The notes under the pieces are model-generated. The model saw only the letters and a program-made list of their open reading frames with translations. It was not told the DNA's origin and made no database searches. This document shows, piece by piece, positions 17,188 through 26,209 of a DNA stretch of 55,549 bases; position 1 is the stretch's first letter, and each line of letters starts with the position of its first letter. A program made the translations under genes and the position numbers. Source of the stretch: Oscillospiraceae bacterium (GTDB lineage: Bacteria > Bacillota_A > Clostridia > Oscillospirales > Oscillospiraceae); contig CADADE010000003.1 of NCBI GenBank assembly GCA_902786615.1, positions 1 to 55,549 of the forward strand. The letters run 5' to 3'.

Positions 17188-18441
17188 ATGTTCAAAAAGC
17201 TGAAAGAGACCTGGGCGATGCTCAATCGCTCCATCTATACCGGAGAGCGATTGGAGCAGAACCTTCGCGCTCTCTCGTATGTGAGCATAGTGACGGCGGC
17301 GTTGGGGCTGCTGCTCACGGTGTATAATGTCTTTTCCGGGGAAAAGATCATGCTGCTCGCCTCGATCAACACCCTGCTCGGCGGTCTTGGCTGCTGGTAC
17401 TGCGCCGCCGTGCTGAAAAACAGGGAGGCCGCGGCGGTGATCCCCACGACCTTCTGCGCGATCGTCTTCACCATCTACACCGTTTTCGGTCTCGGGCACG
17501 GGACGGCCATGCTCTGGTCGATCCTGATGCCCATCGGCCTGTGCTACTTTGTGAGCGTCAAATACGGCATCATCCTCTCCGCTTACTATTCGCTGATGTT
17601 TATAGTGGTGTTCTATACGCCCCTGCAGGCACGCATGGCCCAGTATTACTCAGAGGCGTTTATGATGCGCTTCCCGCTGCTTTTTCTGACCCTCACGCTC
17701 TTCACGGCCATCGCCATGATCCAGTATCACCGTGTGTCCCTCCTGGAGCTTGACTATCAGGAGGAGCTGAGCCGTGAGGTCGAAAAGCAGACCCACGTCG
17801 CCAAGGAGCGGGCGCAGAGTTTTGAAACCCTGAGCCGCGAGATCGTTGAGACGCTCGCCGTCACCATCGACGCGAAGGACCGGTACACCAACGGTCACTC
17901 CTTCCGCGTGGCCCGGTATTCGACGGCGCTTGCCGGAAAGCTTGGCTGGGGCGAGGAGGACATTAAGATGCTGGGCGGGGAAGCGCTGCTGCATGACATC
18001 GGGAAAATCGGCGTCCCGGATGCGGTGCTGAACAAGCCCGGGCGGCTCACCGATGAGGAATTCAAAATCATCCAATCCCACACGACGGTGGGCGATACGA
18101 TCCTGAAGCAATCGGGCAGCCTGACGAATGCGGCGCTGGTGGCCCGCCATCATCATGAGCGCTATGACGGTCACGGTTATCCGGACGGCCTGAAAGGGGA
18201 GAGCATCCCCCTGCACGCGCGCCTTGTCGCCATCGCGGACGCCTACGACGCCATGCGCTCGGACCGTATTTACAGAAAGGGCCTGCCCGCAGACGTGATC
18301 CGCGGAGAGATGATCAAAGGGCGCGGCACCCAGTTTGACCCGAAACTGCTGGACGAATTCATGCAGCTGATGGATACAAGCATTCTCGATGAAATCGCGG
18401 AGAGCGACGTCTTCCGGTGGAGCGAGCCGGAATCGGCATGA
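17188..18441 (+). CDS. HD-GYP domain protein with polytopic membrane sensor
   Basis: Predicted c-di-GMP phosphodiesterase of 417 residues. The N-terminal part has about six TM helices (roughly 30-180) with short loops, resembling a MASE-type membrane sensor. A coiled segment (185-215) leads into the HD-GYP domain (about 216-405) with HD at 269-270 (LLHDIGKIGVPD), HHHERYDGHGYPDGLKG (GYP 330-332) and ADAYDAMRSDR. All residues expected for activity appear present. The ATG at 17188 has GGAAGG upstream; the longer frame to 17047 spans the promoter. Its stop overlaps the start of the next gene by 4 nt, tying it to the SpoT-like HD/kinase fusion. Confidence 0.92.
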   Translation: MFKKLKETWAMLNRSIYTGERLEQNLRALSYVSIVTAALGLLLTVYNVFSGEKIMLLASINTLLGGLGCWYCAAVLKNREAAAVIPTTFCAIVFTIYTVFGLGHGTAMLWSILMPIGLCYFVSVKYGIILSAYYSLMFIVVFYTPLQARMAQYYSEAFMMRFPLLFLTLTLFTAIAMIQYHRVSLLELDYQEELSREVEKQTHVAKERAQSFETLSREIVETLAVTIDAKDRYTNGHSFRVARYSTALAGKLGWGEEDIKMLGGEALLHDIGKIGVPDAVLNKPGRLTDEEFKIIQSHTTVGDTILKQSGSLTNAALVARHHHERYDGHGYPDGLKGESIPLHARLVAIADAYDAMRSDRIYRKGLPADVIRGEMIKGRGTQFDPKLLDEFMQLMDTSILDEIAESDVFRWSEPESA

Positions 18442-19937
18442 AAACAGGTGATATGATGGATTTGATAGAAGAGGCCATACTCTATGCCACGGTTTTACAC
18501 CAGGGGAAGGAGCGAAAGAGCATTCCCTACATCCTGCATCCGCTGGAGGTGGCGCAGATCCTGTCGACCATGACGGACGACCGGGAGATCATCACGGCCG
18601 GGATCCTCCACGGCGTGGTGGAGAATGCCGGCGGAACGCTGGATGAAATCCAAAAACGCTTCGGCGAAAGGGTCGCCCTTCTGGTTGAGTCCGCCACGGA
18701 GCCTGTCGTTGCGGGCGATGATACACAGAGCTGGAAAAGGCGGAAGGAGCAGTCCCTGCTCAAGCTGAAAAACAGTGAGGATATCGGCGTCGAGATGCTG
18801 TGGCTTGCCGACAAGCTTGCCAATATCCGCTCTCTTGCCAGAGATTACAGCGAGCACGGAGAGAACGTCTGGGCTTCGCTTCATCAGAAAGACCCCGCCA
18901 TGAACTGCTGGTACTACCGCACGACGGCGGAATATGTGGAGCTTGAGCTGAACAGAACGGGCGCATATAAGGAGCTGATCAAGCACATCAATTATCTCTG
19001 GCCAGGCACGTTCCCGCCCGAAAAGACGCGCTACCGGAAGTATAAGGAAGTCTCCGTCGAGGGCTGCCGCCTGCTCGGCAGCGGCAAAAAGGGCATGGTT
19101 TACCGCTATGACGATGAGCTGATCATCAAGGTCTATAAGCGGAACAACACCTACCGCGACGTGGAGCGGGAGATCGCGCAGAGCCGCCGTGCCTTTGTTT
19201 TGGGGATTCCCACGGCGATATCCTTCGGCATCGTGTCTGTGGGGGAGAGCTACGGCGCCATCTACGAGCTGGTGGATTCCGAACCCCTTTCCACCTATAT
19301 TGCGGGAAACCCCCACGATCTGGACTATTATGCCGGGGTCATGGCGGAGCTGGCCCGAACCATTCACGCCACCGAGGCGGAGGAAAACGACTGCTTCCCG
19401 GATGTGCGGGAGCGATTCCGGGCATATATCCGAAACGGTCTGGAACACAGCGACAGGGAGCTGGCAACGGAGTGCCTGCGCCTGATCGACAGCATGCCGG
19501 ACACAAGGCACCTCACGCACGGCGACTTTCACTCAAGCAACGTCTTCCTGCAAAACGCGCAGCCCATGATGATCGATATGGACCGGCTTGCCATGGGGGA
19601 TCCGATTTTCGAGCTCGGCGATCTGTATCTCTATTACGGGATACACGCAAAAGAGGACCCGGACGGCACAGAACCCTACCTGGGGATATCCAACGGGCTG
19701 TGCAGCCGCTTTTTCAGCCTTTTTATGCGGCATTATCTGCAAACGGAGGACGAAGCGCGCATCCGGGAGGTGACGGATCAGGCGACCCTGCTCGGAAATC
19801 TGCGGCTATTCAACCGCTATTGGAAGTCCGGCAGACCGACGCAGGAGCAGCAGACGGAGCTGGACGCGCTGCTCGTTGAGATCAGAGAACTCCTCGGGCG
19901 TGTGGATCGCCTCGGCATCGGGCAAAACCAAACATAA
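18438..19937 (+). CDS. Degenerate SpoT-like HD domain fused to an aminoglycoside/choline-kinase-fold domain
   Basis: A 499-residue fusion. Residues 1-180 match the (p)ppGpp hydrolase HD domain of RelA/SpoT (RKSIPYILHPLEVAQIL, ADKLANIRSL), but the metal motif HD is HG (H58-G59, in ILHGVVEN) and the downstream ED is EN (E62-N63). Two acidic residues needed for hydrolysis are therefore missing, while H34 and D125 remain. Residues 205-490 are an APH/choline-kinase-type phosphotransferase: a Gly-rich loop (LLGSGKKGMVY), K (IIKVYKR), catalytic LTHGDFHSSNV and metal IDMDRLAMGDP, which look intact. The ATG at 18438 overlaps the HD-GYP stop (ATGA); a second candidate ATG is at 18453. It may bind a guanine nucleotide to control a kinase. 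Substrates are unknown. Confidence 0.85.
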   Translation: MKTGDMMDLIEEAILYATVLHQGKERKSIPYILHPLEVAQILSTMTDDREIITAGILHGVVENAGGTLDEIQKRFGERVALLVESATEPVVAGDDTQSWKRRKEQSLLKLKNSEDIGVEMLWLADKLANIRSLARDYSEHGENVWASLHQKDPAMNCWYYRTTAEYVELELNRTGAYKELIKHINYLWPGTFPPEKTRYRKYKEVSVEGCRLLGSGKKGMVYRYDDELIIKVYKRNNTYRDVEREIAQSRRAFVLGIPTAISFGIVSVGESYGAIYELVDSEPLSTYIAGNPHDLDYYAGVMAELARTIHATEAEENDCFPDVRERFRAYIRNGLEHSDRELATECLRLIDSMPDTRHLTHGDFHSSNVFLQNAQPMMIDMDRLAMGDPIFELGDLYLYYGIHAKEDPDGTEPYLGISNGLCSRFFSLFMRHYLQTEDEARIREVTDQATLLGNLRLFNRYWKSGRPTQEQQTELDALLVEIRELLGRVDRLGIGQNQT

Positions 19938-19940
19938 CAA

Positions 19941-19983
19941 AAAGGACCTTCGTCCGCGCTTGAACGCCGGACGAAGGTCCTTT
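19941..19983. terminator. Bidirectional terminator between convergent genes
   Basis: AAAGGACCTTCGTCCG (19941-19956) pairs exactly with CGGACGAAGGTCCTTT (19968-19983). It has A/T tracts on both sides and serves the plus-strand fusion gene and the minus-strand PepSY gene. Confidence 0.85.
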
Positions 19984-20005
19984 CCGCTATGTGTGCGATT
20001 ATTCT

Positions 20006-20269
20006 TTAGTCGAAGTCTCTCTCGAAACCGAGAACTTTGCCGTTCTCGGCGTTGATCTTGTACTCGTACTCGAAGCCGCCGTGGTAGAACTTGATCTCCC
20101 AGACCTTGCAGCCTCTCTCAAAGTCCATCTCGGCGTTCTTGAGGAAGTCGAGCTGATCCTTCGAGAGCTGTGCGTGCTCGAGCGCCTTGGCCAGCGCCTC
20201 ATCCTGCGAGATGGTGCCGCCTGCAACCTGTTCCAGTTCCGTATCATTGAGCTTGTTGATGTTATCCAT
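20006..20269 (-). CDS. Small PepSY-domain protein with bacteriocin-type double-glycine leader
   Basis: An 87-residue protein. Residues 1-18 read MDNINKLNDTELEQVAGG, a typical double-glycine leader (LxxxELExVxGG) as cleaved and exported by C39-peptidase ABC transporters. The rest is one PepSY domain: SQDEALAKALEHA, then KVWEIKFYHGGFEYEYKINA and NGKVLGFERDFD. PepSY domains are usually secreted by Sec and can inhibit peptidases. A GG leader on one is unusual. GGAG lies 9 nt before the ATG at 20269 and only 3 nt before an ATG at 20275, so the shorter start is preferred. No C39 transporter lies in this window. It follows the large secreted protein by 81 bp on the same strand. Function is unknown. 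Confidence 0.85.
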   Translation of the reverse strand: MDNINKLNDTELEQVAGGTISQDEALAKALEHAQLSKDQLDFLKNAEMDFERGCKVWEIKFYHGGFEYEYKINAENGKVLGFERDFD

Positions 20270-20350
20270 TTTCATTTTCTCCTTTTTTGTTGAAGTTTGT
20301 TTTTTTGTTCCTTGTGAGCCTATCTTAGCACACGAAGCATCACACAAACG

Positions 20351-23300
20351 TCACACATCAGGGAAGGTCCTGACAAAGACGAAACCGTTATTCTCGTCGC
20401 AGAGGTATTTTGCCAGGCTGTCTTCCGGCGCGAAGATGTACAGATTCGAGCAGCCGTCGAGAGCCGTCGGCGTAAACTTGGTGGTAGGGGAGTGGACTAT
20501 CACCTGCTTGAGCGCGGTGCAGTTCTTGAAGGCGTCGGGATAGACCCAATCGCAGGCCGCCGGGATCTCGACGGACTTCATCGGCACGCCCTCAAAGGCG
20601 GAAGTTTCGATGTTTGCCGTGCCCGCGGGGAGCCTGAAGTCGATGGTCTTGGGGGCCCAGCCGGCGGTCAGCGTCATGTCGAAGCCCACCGTCGAGTTGA
20701 AGTCATAGGGCTTGCTCCAATAGAACCAGCCGAGGAAGGTCGCGTCGGGCATGGTCGGGTCGGTCTTCGGGCGCGGGATGCGGTCGCCCACGGCGAGGCC
20801 GGTCACTTCTTCCATTGTGTCCGTACTGCCGTTGAGATCAAAGTACACGGTGATAAACGGGCCTTCGGCTACTGTGACCTCCGTGTCCGGGCTTGCGTAG
20901 TGGTTATCGTCGGCGGCCATGCGCACAAGGAAAATACCCGGTTCAACGTAGACCTTTTCCGCGTAGGCCAGGGTGTAAGCGCCGTCGTTTGCCTTGTTGC
21001 GGTACTCCATCGCGCGGGCGGTGAGACCCTGGATGATGCCGTCGCCGGAATTGCGTCTGGTTTCGCTGCGGGTGAAGAGCTTGGCGGCGTCGGGCGCGGT
21101 CTGGGCGGCCTTGTCGATGATGACCTGCTTGCTGCCGCCGACGGCGTTGGTGCCGTCCGTCACATAATAGTAAACCGTATGGGTGCCCGCCGTAGCCGGC
21201 TGGTTCTTGAGCGCGGTCATGCCGTCGGTCTGGTAATTGTCCCTGGTCAGCGCCTTTGTGGTGCTGTAGTAGGCGGTTGCGCCCTGCGGCACGGTCAGCT
21301 CGATATTGAAGCCCGCATAGGTGGCCTCGTCGCTGAATACGCCGTATTTGTCTTTTGCCACGACAGTGAAGGCGCTTTCGGTTACGGTATATTTTCCTTC
21401 GCGCGTCGTAATTTTATAGTTCGGGTTCGGCTTGTTGACTGTCACGGTGATCGGATATTCACCGGCGGCGTTCTCGTTGGCAGTGGTGGTAATCGTGTAA
21501 GGGGCCGGGTCATCGTCGAGCGAGCCGACGTAGAACAGATCGCCGGACACAAGGCCGCTGACGGTGTAGCTGAGCTCGGCCAGATTAGAACCGACCTGGG
21601 TGGCCGCGTCGACGCCGGAAACCGTGACCGGCTTCCTGGCGATCGTGGAGTCAACAAAGAGCTGACTGCTGTCTTCACTGTCGCCGGAGAGCTTGTAATA
21701 CACCTTGTAGCTGCCGGCGTCCTTGGCGGTGGGGATCGTGCTGACCCACTGGCCGGTCTCTCCGAGCCTGTAGAGTATCGTGCCGTCGCCCGTGGAGCCC
21801 GATGTTACAAGAGCCTGCTCCTTGCCGCTGTAGACGAGATCCTTGATCGCAGCCGGGGGAGTGACGCCGTAGCTGGTCACCTTCACGGAAGCTTCCGTGT
21901 ACACGCTTTCAAGGCCGTCCAGGAGCTGGAAGCGATAGACGGCATTGCCGTTGAGGGTGGGAAGCGCCGGACTGGTGACGGTGTTATCTTCATTGGCGGT
22001 GATCGTATAGCTCAGATCCGGGGTAGCGCCGTTGCCCTGGAAAACCAGCACATAGTAGCGCACGCCCTGTGCGGCGGGATCGGCGGTCTCCGCCTTGAGC
22101 TTCCAGCTTACCGTGCCGCCGGCGGCGCCGTACTGTACGGTGGGATTAACGCTGATCTTCTCGCAGGCAACGTGCGTCCAGGTATTGTCGACCTTTGCGC
22201 CGTTGTAGATATCCGTCAGACCCGCCGTGTCGGTGAGGCTGCCCTGGGTCTGGAGGTTAGCCTCCAGGATGATCTTGTTTGCAACGCTGCCGGAGTTTTC
22301 CATCGCGGCGAAGTTGTACAGCCCGTTGAGACTGATGCTGCCGCTGTTTTGGAACTGGCCAAAGTTATCGACACAGATATCGTAGGCGAGATCGGTCGGG
22401 ACGACCGGGATCAGTGTGCCGAGATTGCCGTTGCCGACGATGTCCACCTGCGCGGAGGCAATATTGCCCGCGTTTGCAAGCGATGCCCCGGGATAGTTGG
22501 TAAAGTAAACCGCGATGGGGCGCTCAAAGCCGATGCGCTGCTCCATGATGAGAGCAGACCAGGACACCTGCACGGGGATCATGGCCTCGTCCACCGCGCA
22601 GAGGTACATGCTGCCGTTTGCGGTGTTTTCCAGGGTGCCGTAGTTTTCCAGGAAGCCGGGGGCCAGCACAAGGTCGCCGTTGTTGATGAAGGAGGCGCTG
22701 GTCTTGCCTTCCTCGCCGTTGGAGAAGTAACCCATGCGCACGCCCGACTGGGTCACATCGTCCTTCCAGGCGACCTGAATGCCCTTGTGGTAGGTAAACT
22801 TGCCCTTGTCCGGGTCGTTGGAGGTGAGGGTCTCGTTATAGCGCCCGTTGTTCTCAAGGGTGCCGAGATTGTACAGGCCGCCGTAGGCGACGAGGGAGCC
22901 GTTGTTGATGAGCTTGCCGCCCGCCTCAATGTGCAACTCCGCCGCCTTTATGTCGCGGATGGCGGGGGCAGCGGGATCAATGGGCTTGCCTTCGGTACCC
23001 TCGATGGAGATGACACCGTTGTTTTCGATTTCGCCGCCGTCCGCAATGGTGATGAGACCCACGTCATAGGTTGTGGGCGTGGTGCTGCCGCCCTCGGTCG
23101 GGGCGACGGAGGCGGCGTCATATTCCACCTCCACCTGGCAGGTCTCGTCGATGATGAGCTTGCCGCCGCGGCCAATATACATTCTGGCGTTGTTGCCCAC
23201 GGCCAGCTCCGCGCCGGTGGTGTTGAAGCCGTCCATGAGCTTCAGGGTGCCGTTTTCCACCGTCAGCGCCGCAGCGCCGCTCGACTGGTGGTTTGCGATC

Positions 23301-24415
23301 TGGATATCAAAGCTGTTCACGTCGAAGATCACCGTGCGGCCGCCGTCAACGCGCAGCCCCTCAAGCACGGGAACCTCGCAGATCATCTTGATGGGCGTGT
23401 TGTCGTACGCGGACCAGCCCATGGCCTTGCGCAGGGACCAGAATTCCGCGGCGCTGCCGTTGGGGCCGGGGTGAATGATCTCAATTTCCAGATCATTGCC
23501 CTTGACGGTGTAGGTGTTGACCTTGGCGCCCGGGGCCTTGGTCTCGTCATAAAACTTGTTCATGACATCCTGTGCATGAGTGGTCGCGGTGGATTGAGGA
23601 TCGTAGTCCAGCGTGGGGTTATAGTCCGCCGTCTGGTCTATGTAGAACTTGAGCTTGAAGTCGGCGTTCTGCGCGGCGGTGGCGCTGCCGGTGTCCGCGC
23701 CCGCAACCAGGGTGCCGGAGGAATAGACGATCACATCCACATAGGGGGTGCTTGTGTCATTGCCTTCCGCATCCTTCATGGAAACGGCGTTATTATCAAT
23801 GGCGTAGACGGCGGACTTGTTGCCCATGGCCTCGGAAAAGCTGCCTCTCCCGGGGTTTTTGCTGTCGTTGTATTTTTCGTAGAGCAGGGAAGCCATCAGG
23901 GCCTTGTTGCCCTCCTGCTTGACGTGCAGATAGCTGCCCGCAGGCGCGTCCTTAATGAGCTCGCTCACGTCCACGCGGATGAGGAAATAGCTTCCGTCAA
24001 AGCCGGACATTTTCTGGTGCCAGGTGCCGTCCACGCCCTGCTCGCTGATGATACTGTAGCGGAAGTAGCTGTAGGGCGGATAGAGCGTGCCGCCCGACAG
24101 CGGCGTATAGGATGTGGGGCCGGTCTTCACCTCATAGGGGACCGCCGCGCCCATGATGATGGCCGGGGATTCGGTGGTCGGCGCGGTGAGGATGTTCTTG
24201 TTCAGGCTGGGGATGCCGATGGTGGCGTCTGCAATATCCGCATCTGCGGGGCTGGCCTGTACATAGTACACGCCGGGGTAAGCGCCGCTGTTATTCGACG
24301 CCGCATCCAGGGTGTACATGTCGGCATGTGCGGGCGCGGCATGGAAAGCGAAGCATACCGCAAGGGCCATCAGCACCAAAAAGAGACTGAGCGCCGATTG
24401 TTTCGTTTTTACCAT
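20351..24415 (-). CDS. Large secreted multidomain surface protein (MBG/InlB-repeat/BspA-LRR)
   Basis: A 1354-residue exported protein of adhesin type. Sec signal peptide at 1-32 (MVKTKQSALSLFLVLMALAV, cleavage near AHA-DM). A unique N-terminal region of about 350 residues follows, then a beta-rich repetitive region (about 360-760) with phrases such as GGKLIINEGGKLINNG-like GG-x-I/L-x-N-N-G, suggesting a beta-solenoid. After that come Ig/MBG-like modules (about 790-1130, e.g. VYSGKEQALV), an InlB/Flg_new repeat (VYFDLNGSTDTMEEV...FLGWFYW) and a BspA-type leucine-rich repeat at the end. No LPxTG, SLH or choline-binding anchor is seen, so it is shed or held non-covalently. The ATG at 24415 has AAGGAG upstream. 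The small PepSY gene lies just downstream. Confidence 0.85.
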   Translation of the reverse strand: MVKTKQSALSLFLVLMALAVCFAFHAAPAHADMYTLDAASNNSGAYPGVYYVQASPADADIADATIGIPSLNKNILTAPTTESPAIIMGAAVPYEVKTGPTSYTPLSGGTLYPPYSYFRYSIISEQGVDGTWHQKMSGFDGSYFLIRVDVSELIKDAPAGSYLHVKQEGNKALMASLLYEKYNDSKNPGRGSFSEAMGNKSAVYAIDNNAVSMKDAEGNDTSTPYVDVIVYSSGTLVAGADTGSATAAQNADFKLKFYIDQTADYNPTLDYDPQSTATTHAQDVMNKFYDETKAPGAKVNTYTVKGNDLEIEIIHPGPNGSAAEFWSLRKAMGWSAYDNTPIKMICEVPVLEGLRVDGGRTVIFDVNSFDIQIANHQSSGAAALTVENGTLKLMDGFNTTGAELAVGNNARMYIGRGGKLIIDETCQVEVEYDAASVAPTEGGSTTPTTYDVGLITIADGGEIENNGVISIEGTEGKPIDPAAPAIRDIKAAELHIEAGGKLINNGSLVAYGGLYNLGTLENNGRYNETLTSNDPDKGKFTYHKGIQVAWKDDVTQSGVRMGYFSNGEEGKTSASFINNGDLVLAPGFLENYGTLENTANGSMYLCAVDEAMIPVQVSWSALIMEQRIGFERPIAVYFTNYPGASLANAGNIASAQVDIVGNGNLGTLIPVVPTDLAYDICVDNFGQFQNSGSISLNGLYNFAAMENSGSVANKIILEANLQTQGSLTDTAGLTDIYNGAKVDNTWTHVACEKISVNPTVQYGAAGGTVSWKLKAETADPAAQGVRYYVLVFQGNGATPDLSYTITANEDNTVTSPALPTLNGNAVYRFQLLDGLESVYTEASVKVTSYGVTPPAAIKDLVYSGKEQALVTSGSTGDGTILYRLGETGQWVSTIPTAKDAGSYKVYYKLSGDSEDSSQLFVDSTIARKPVTVSGVDAATQVGSNLAELSYTVSGLVSGDLFYVGSLDDDPAPYTITTTANENAAGEYPITVTVNKPNPNYKITTREGKYTVTESAFTVVAKDKYGVFSDEATYAGFNIELTVPQGATAYYSTTKALTRDNYQTDGMTALKNQPATAGTHTVYYYVTDGTNAVGGSKQVIIDKAAQTAPDAAKLFTRSETRRNSGDGIIQGLTARAMEYRNKANDGAYTLAYAEKVYVEPGIFLVRMAADDNHYASPDTEVTVAEGPFITVYFDLNGSTDTMEEVTGLAVGDRIPRPKTDPTMPDATFLGWFYWSKPYDFNSTVGFDMTLTAGWAPKTIDFRLPAGTANIETSAFEGVPMKSVEIPAACDWVYPDAFKNCTALKQVIVHSPTTKFTPTALDGCSNLYIFAPEDSLAKYLCDENNGFVFVRTFPDV

Positions 24416-24432
24416 AAGCTCACTCCTTTTAA

Positions 24433-24444
24433 AATAGTATATCA
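24433..24444 (-). promoter_or_regulatory. Extended -10 upstream of the large secreted protein gene
   Basis: Minus-strand TGATATACT (-10 TATACT at 24436-24441) lies about 20 bp before the AAGGAG ribosome site. No clear -35. Confidence 0.45.
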
Positions 24445-24557
24445 TGTTGTTACATCATACCATTCTGATTATAAATCCCCAAAATGCATTTTGCAAGGAA
24501 TATTTCTGCATATGCAAGCTCTTTTTGCGCGCGCATATCCGAAGACCTGACAGAAGA

Positions 24558-24609
24558 GCAGCCCGGCGTGCACCGTTCCCATGAACAGGGGAGGGGCCCG
24601 CCGGGCTGC
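24558..24609 (-). terminator. Hairpin after the aldo/keto reductase gene
   Basis: GCAGCCCGGCG (24558-24568) pairs exactly with CGCCGGGCTGC (24599-24609). On the minus strand it starts 7 bp after the reductase stop and is followed by TCTTCTGTC, a weak U-tract. Confidence 0.6.
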
Positions 24610-24615
24610 TTACGA

Positions 24616-25803
24616 TTATTTGGATTTGCGGAACATAAAGGCGCGTGCAGCCTGAATGGCAAGCTTGTAGGGCAGGGGGCGCAGCGCGCGGTCGGCCTCC
24701 TGCAGCTTGTCCCGGATCGGGATGTTCTGCGGGCAGTGCTGCTCGCACTTGCCGCAGCGGATGCACTGGGTGGCGAAGGCCGGTTCCTTCGTCAGCCCCA
24801 CGGTCTGGATAAACTGGCTGCGCCCGGCGCTCTTCGACTCGGAAAACATGGTGTTATAGCTGCGGAAAATGCCGGGGATGTCCACGCCCTTGGGACAGGG
24901 CATGCAGTAACGGCAGCCGGTGCAGCCGACCTTTTCCTTCTCGCGGATCGCACGCTTGACCTTTTCCAGCGTTTCAAAATCCGCCTCGGTGAAAGCGCCC
25001 GCCGTCGCCTCACTTGCCGTGCGGCAGTTTGCCTCCACCATCTCCACAGAGTTCATGCCGGACAAAACGACCGTGACCTCCGGCTGATTGTAGAGCCAGC
25101 GCAGACCCCATTCCGCCGGACTCCAGCTGCGGCCGCTCTGCCTCATGGCCACCTTTGCGGCCTCGGGCAGCATGCTGACAAGCTTTCCGCCCCGCAGCGG
25201 CTCCATGATCATCACCGCAAGCCCCTTAGCCGCGGCGGCCTGCAAACCGGCCTTGCCCGCCTGCGCGACCTCGTCCAGATAGTTATACTGGATCTGGCAG
25301 AAATCCCAGTCGTAATCCTCCAGGATTTTCAGGAAATTCTCGGTGTTTCCGTGGTAGGAAAAGCCGATATTGCGGATCGCGCCGCTCTGCTTTTTCTCCT
25401 CGATCCAATCCAGAATCCCGACCTTTTTGAGCTTTTCCCACATGGCTACATCGGTCAGATGGTGCATGAGATAATAGTCCACATAGTCCGTGCGCAGGCG
25501 GCTCAGCTCCTCGTTGAAATAGCGATCCAGCGCCGCGCGGTTCCTGATCAGGTACTGGGGCAGCTTGGTCGCAAGATGGATCTTGTCGCGCATGTGGTTG
25601 CGCTCGAATATTTCGCCGACGGCGGCCTCGCTGCCGGGGTAGATATAGGCGGTGTCATAGTAATTGACCCCGGCCTGATAAGCAGCCATCAGCTCCTTTT
25701 CAGCCTTGTCGATGTCAATGCCGCTGCCCTTTCTGGTAAATCGCATGCAGCCGTAGCCCAGAATGCTCAGTTCGTTTCCTTTTCGGTCTTTTCTGTATTG
25801 CAT
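24616..25803 (-). CDS. Aldo/keto reductase with C-terminal 2x[4Fe-4S] ferredoxin domain
   Basis: A 395-residue oxidoreductase of a type common in anaerobes. The AKR barrel (1-280) has GYGCMRF, the catalytic Asp/Tyr in NYYDTAYIYPGSE, Lys in LATKLP and His in YYLMHHL. The C-terminal domain (about 290-395) holds two cluster motifs, CTGCRYCMPCPKGV and CIRCGKCEQHCPQNIP, so electrons are probably relayed through iron-sulfur clusters instead of, or besides, NAD(P)H. The start MQYRKDRKGNELS at 25803 has GGAGG seven bases upstream; the longer frame would run back through the tRNA gene. A promoter lies at 25864-25892. The physiological substrate cannot be told. Confidence 0.93.
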   Translation of the reverse strand: MQYRKDRKGNELSILGYGCMRFTRKGSGIDIDKAEKELMAAYQAGVNYYDTAYIYPGSEAAVGEIFERNHMRDKIHLATKLPQYLIRNRAALDRYFNEELSRLRTDYVDYYLMHHLTDVAMWEKLKKVGILDWIEEKKQSGAIRNIGFSYHGNTENFLKILEDYDWDFCQIQYNYLDEVAQAGKAGLQAAAAKGLAVMIMEPLRGGKLVSMLPEAAKVAMRQSGRSWSPAEWGLRWLYNQPEVTVVLSGMNSVEMVEANCRTASEATAGAFTEADFETLEKVKRAIREKEKVGCTGCRYCMPCPKGVDIPGIFRSYNTMFSESKSAGRSQFIQTVGLTKEPAFATQCIRCGKCEQHCPQNIPIRDKLQEADRALRPLPYKLAIQAARAFMFRKSK

Positions 25804-25863
25804 ATAAATGCCTCCGTTCATCACCGCCGCACCGGAATCGCTGGCGGCTATATACCCACTTTC

Positions 25864-25892
25864 ATGATAGCAGATAAGAAAAGCGTTGTAAA
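25864..25892 (-). promoter_or_regulatory. Aldo/keto reductase promoter
   Basis: Minus strand TTTACA (25887-25892), 17-bp spacer, TATCAT (25864-25869). Both boxes are 5 of 6 to consensus. It sits just after the tRNA terminator. Confidence 0.65.
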
Positions 25893-25897
25893 GACAG

Positions 25898-25931
25898 CAA
25901 AAAGGCTTGATTTCCAAAGAAATCAAGCCTT
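25898..25931 (-). terminator. Terminator of the tRNA-Ala gene
   Basis: AAGGCTTGATTTC (25902-25914) pairs exactly with GAAATCAAGCCTT (25919-25931). On the minus strand the stem is followed by a run of Ts. Confidence 0.85.
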
Positions 25932-25940
25932 TCATGTTCC

Positions 25941-26016
<76 letters not shown>

Positions 26017-26029
26017 GTGAACAAGATGT

Positions 26030-26058
26030 ATATTACCAGAAGCATCCTGAAATGTCAA
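26030..26058 (-). promoter_or_regulatory. tRNA-Ala promoter
   Basis: Minus strand TTGACA (26053-26058), 17-bp spacer, TAATAT (26030-26035), ending 14 bp before the tRNA 5' end. Confidence 0.75.
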
Positions 26059-26152
26059 GAAGAAATTTTCGGATTAAAAATATTTTTCAGAGAAGGCTGA
26101 AAACGGCACCGCAGTCATCAAAAAACGTGCTGTACCTTTCCGGGATTCGTGT

Positions 26153-26158
26153 TATAAT
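26153..26158 (+). promoter_or_regulatory. -10 box of the alpha/beta hydrolase gene
   Basis: A perfect TATAAT, 52 bp before the ATG. The -35 is not convincing. Confidence 0.45.
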
Positions 26159-26209
26159 AAGCATAATTATTGACGAAACATCAAAGCGCGAAAAGCGGGG
26201 GAGAGGACT

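Noticed and set aside
20351..24415. Sortase-anchored or S-layer protein
   Set aside because: There is no LPxTG-type motif with a C-terminal TM and no SLH domains.
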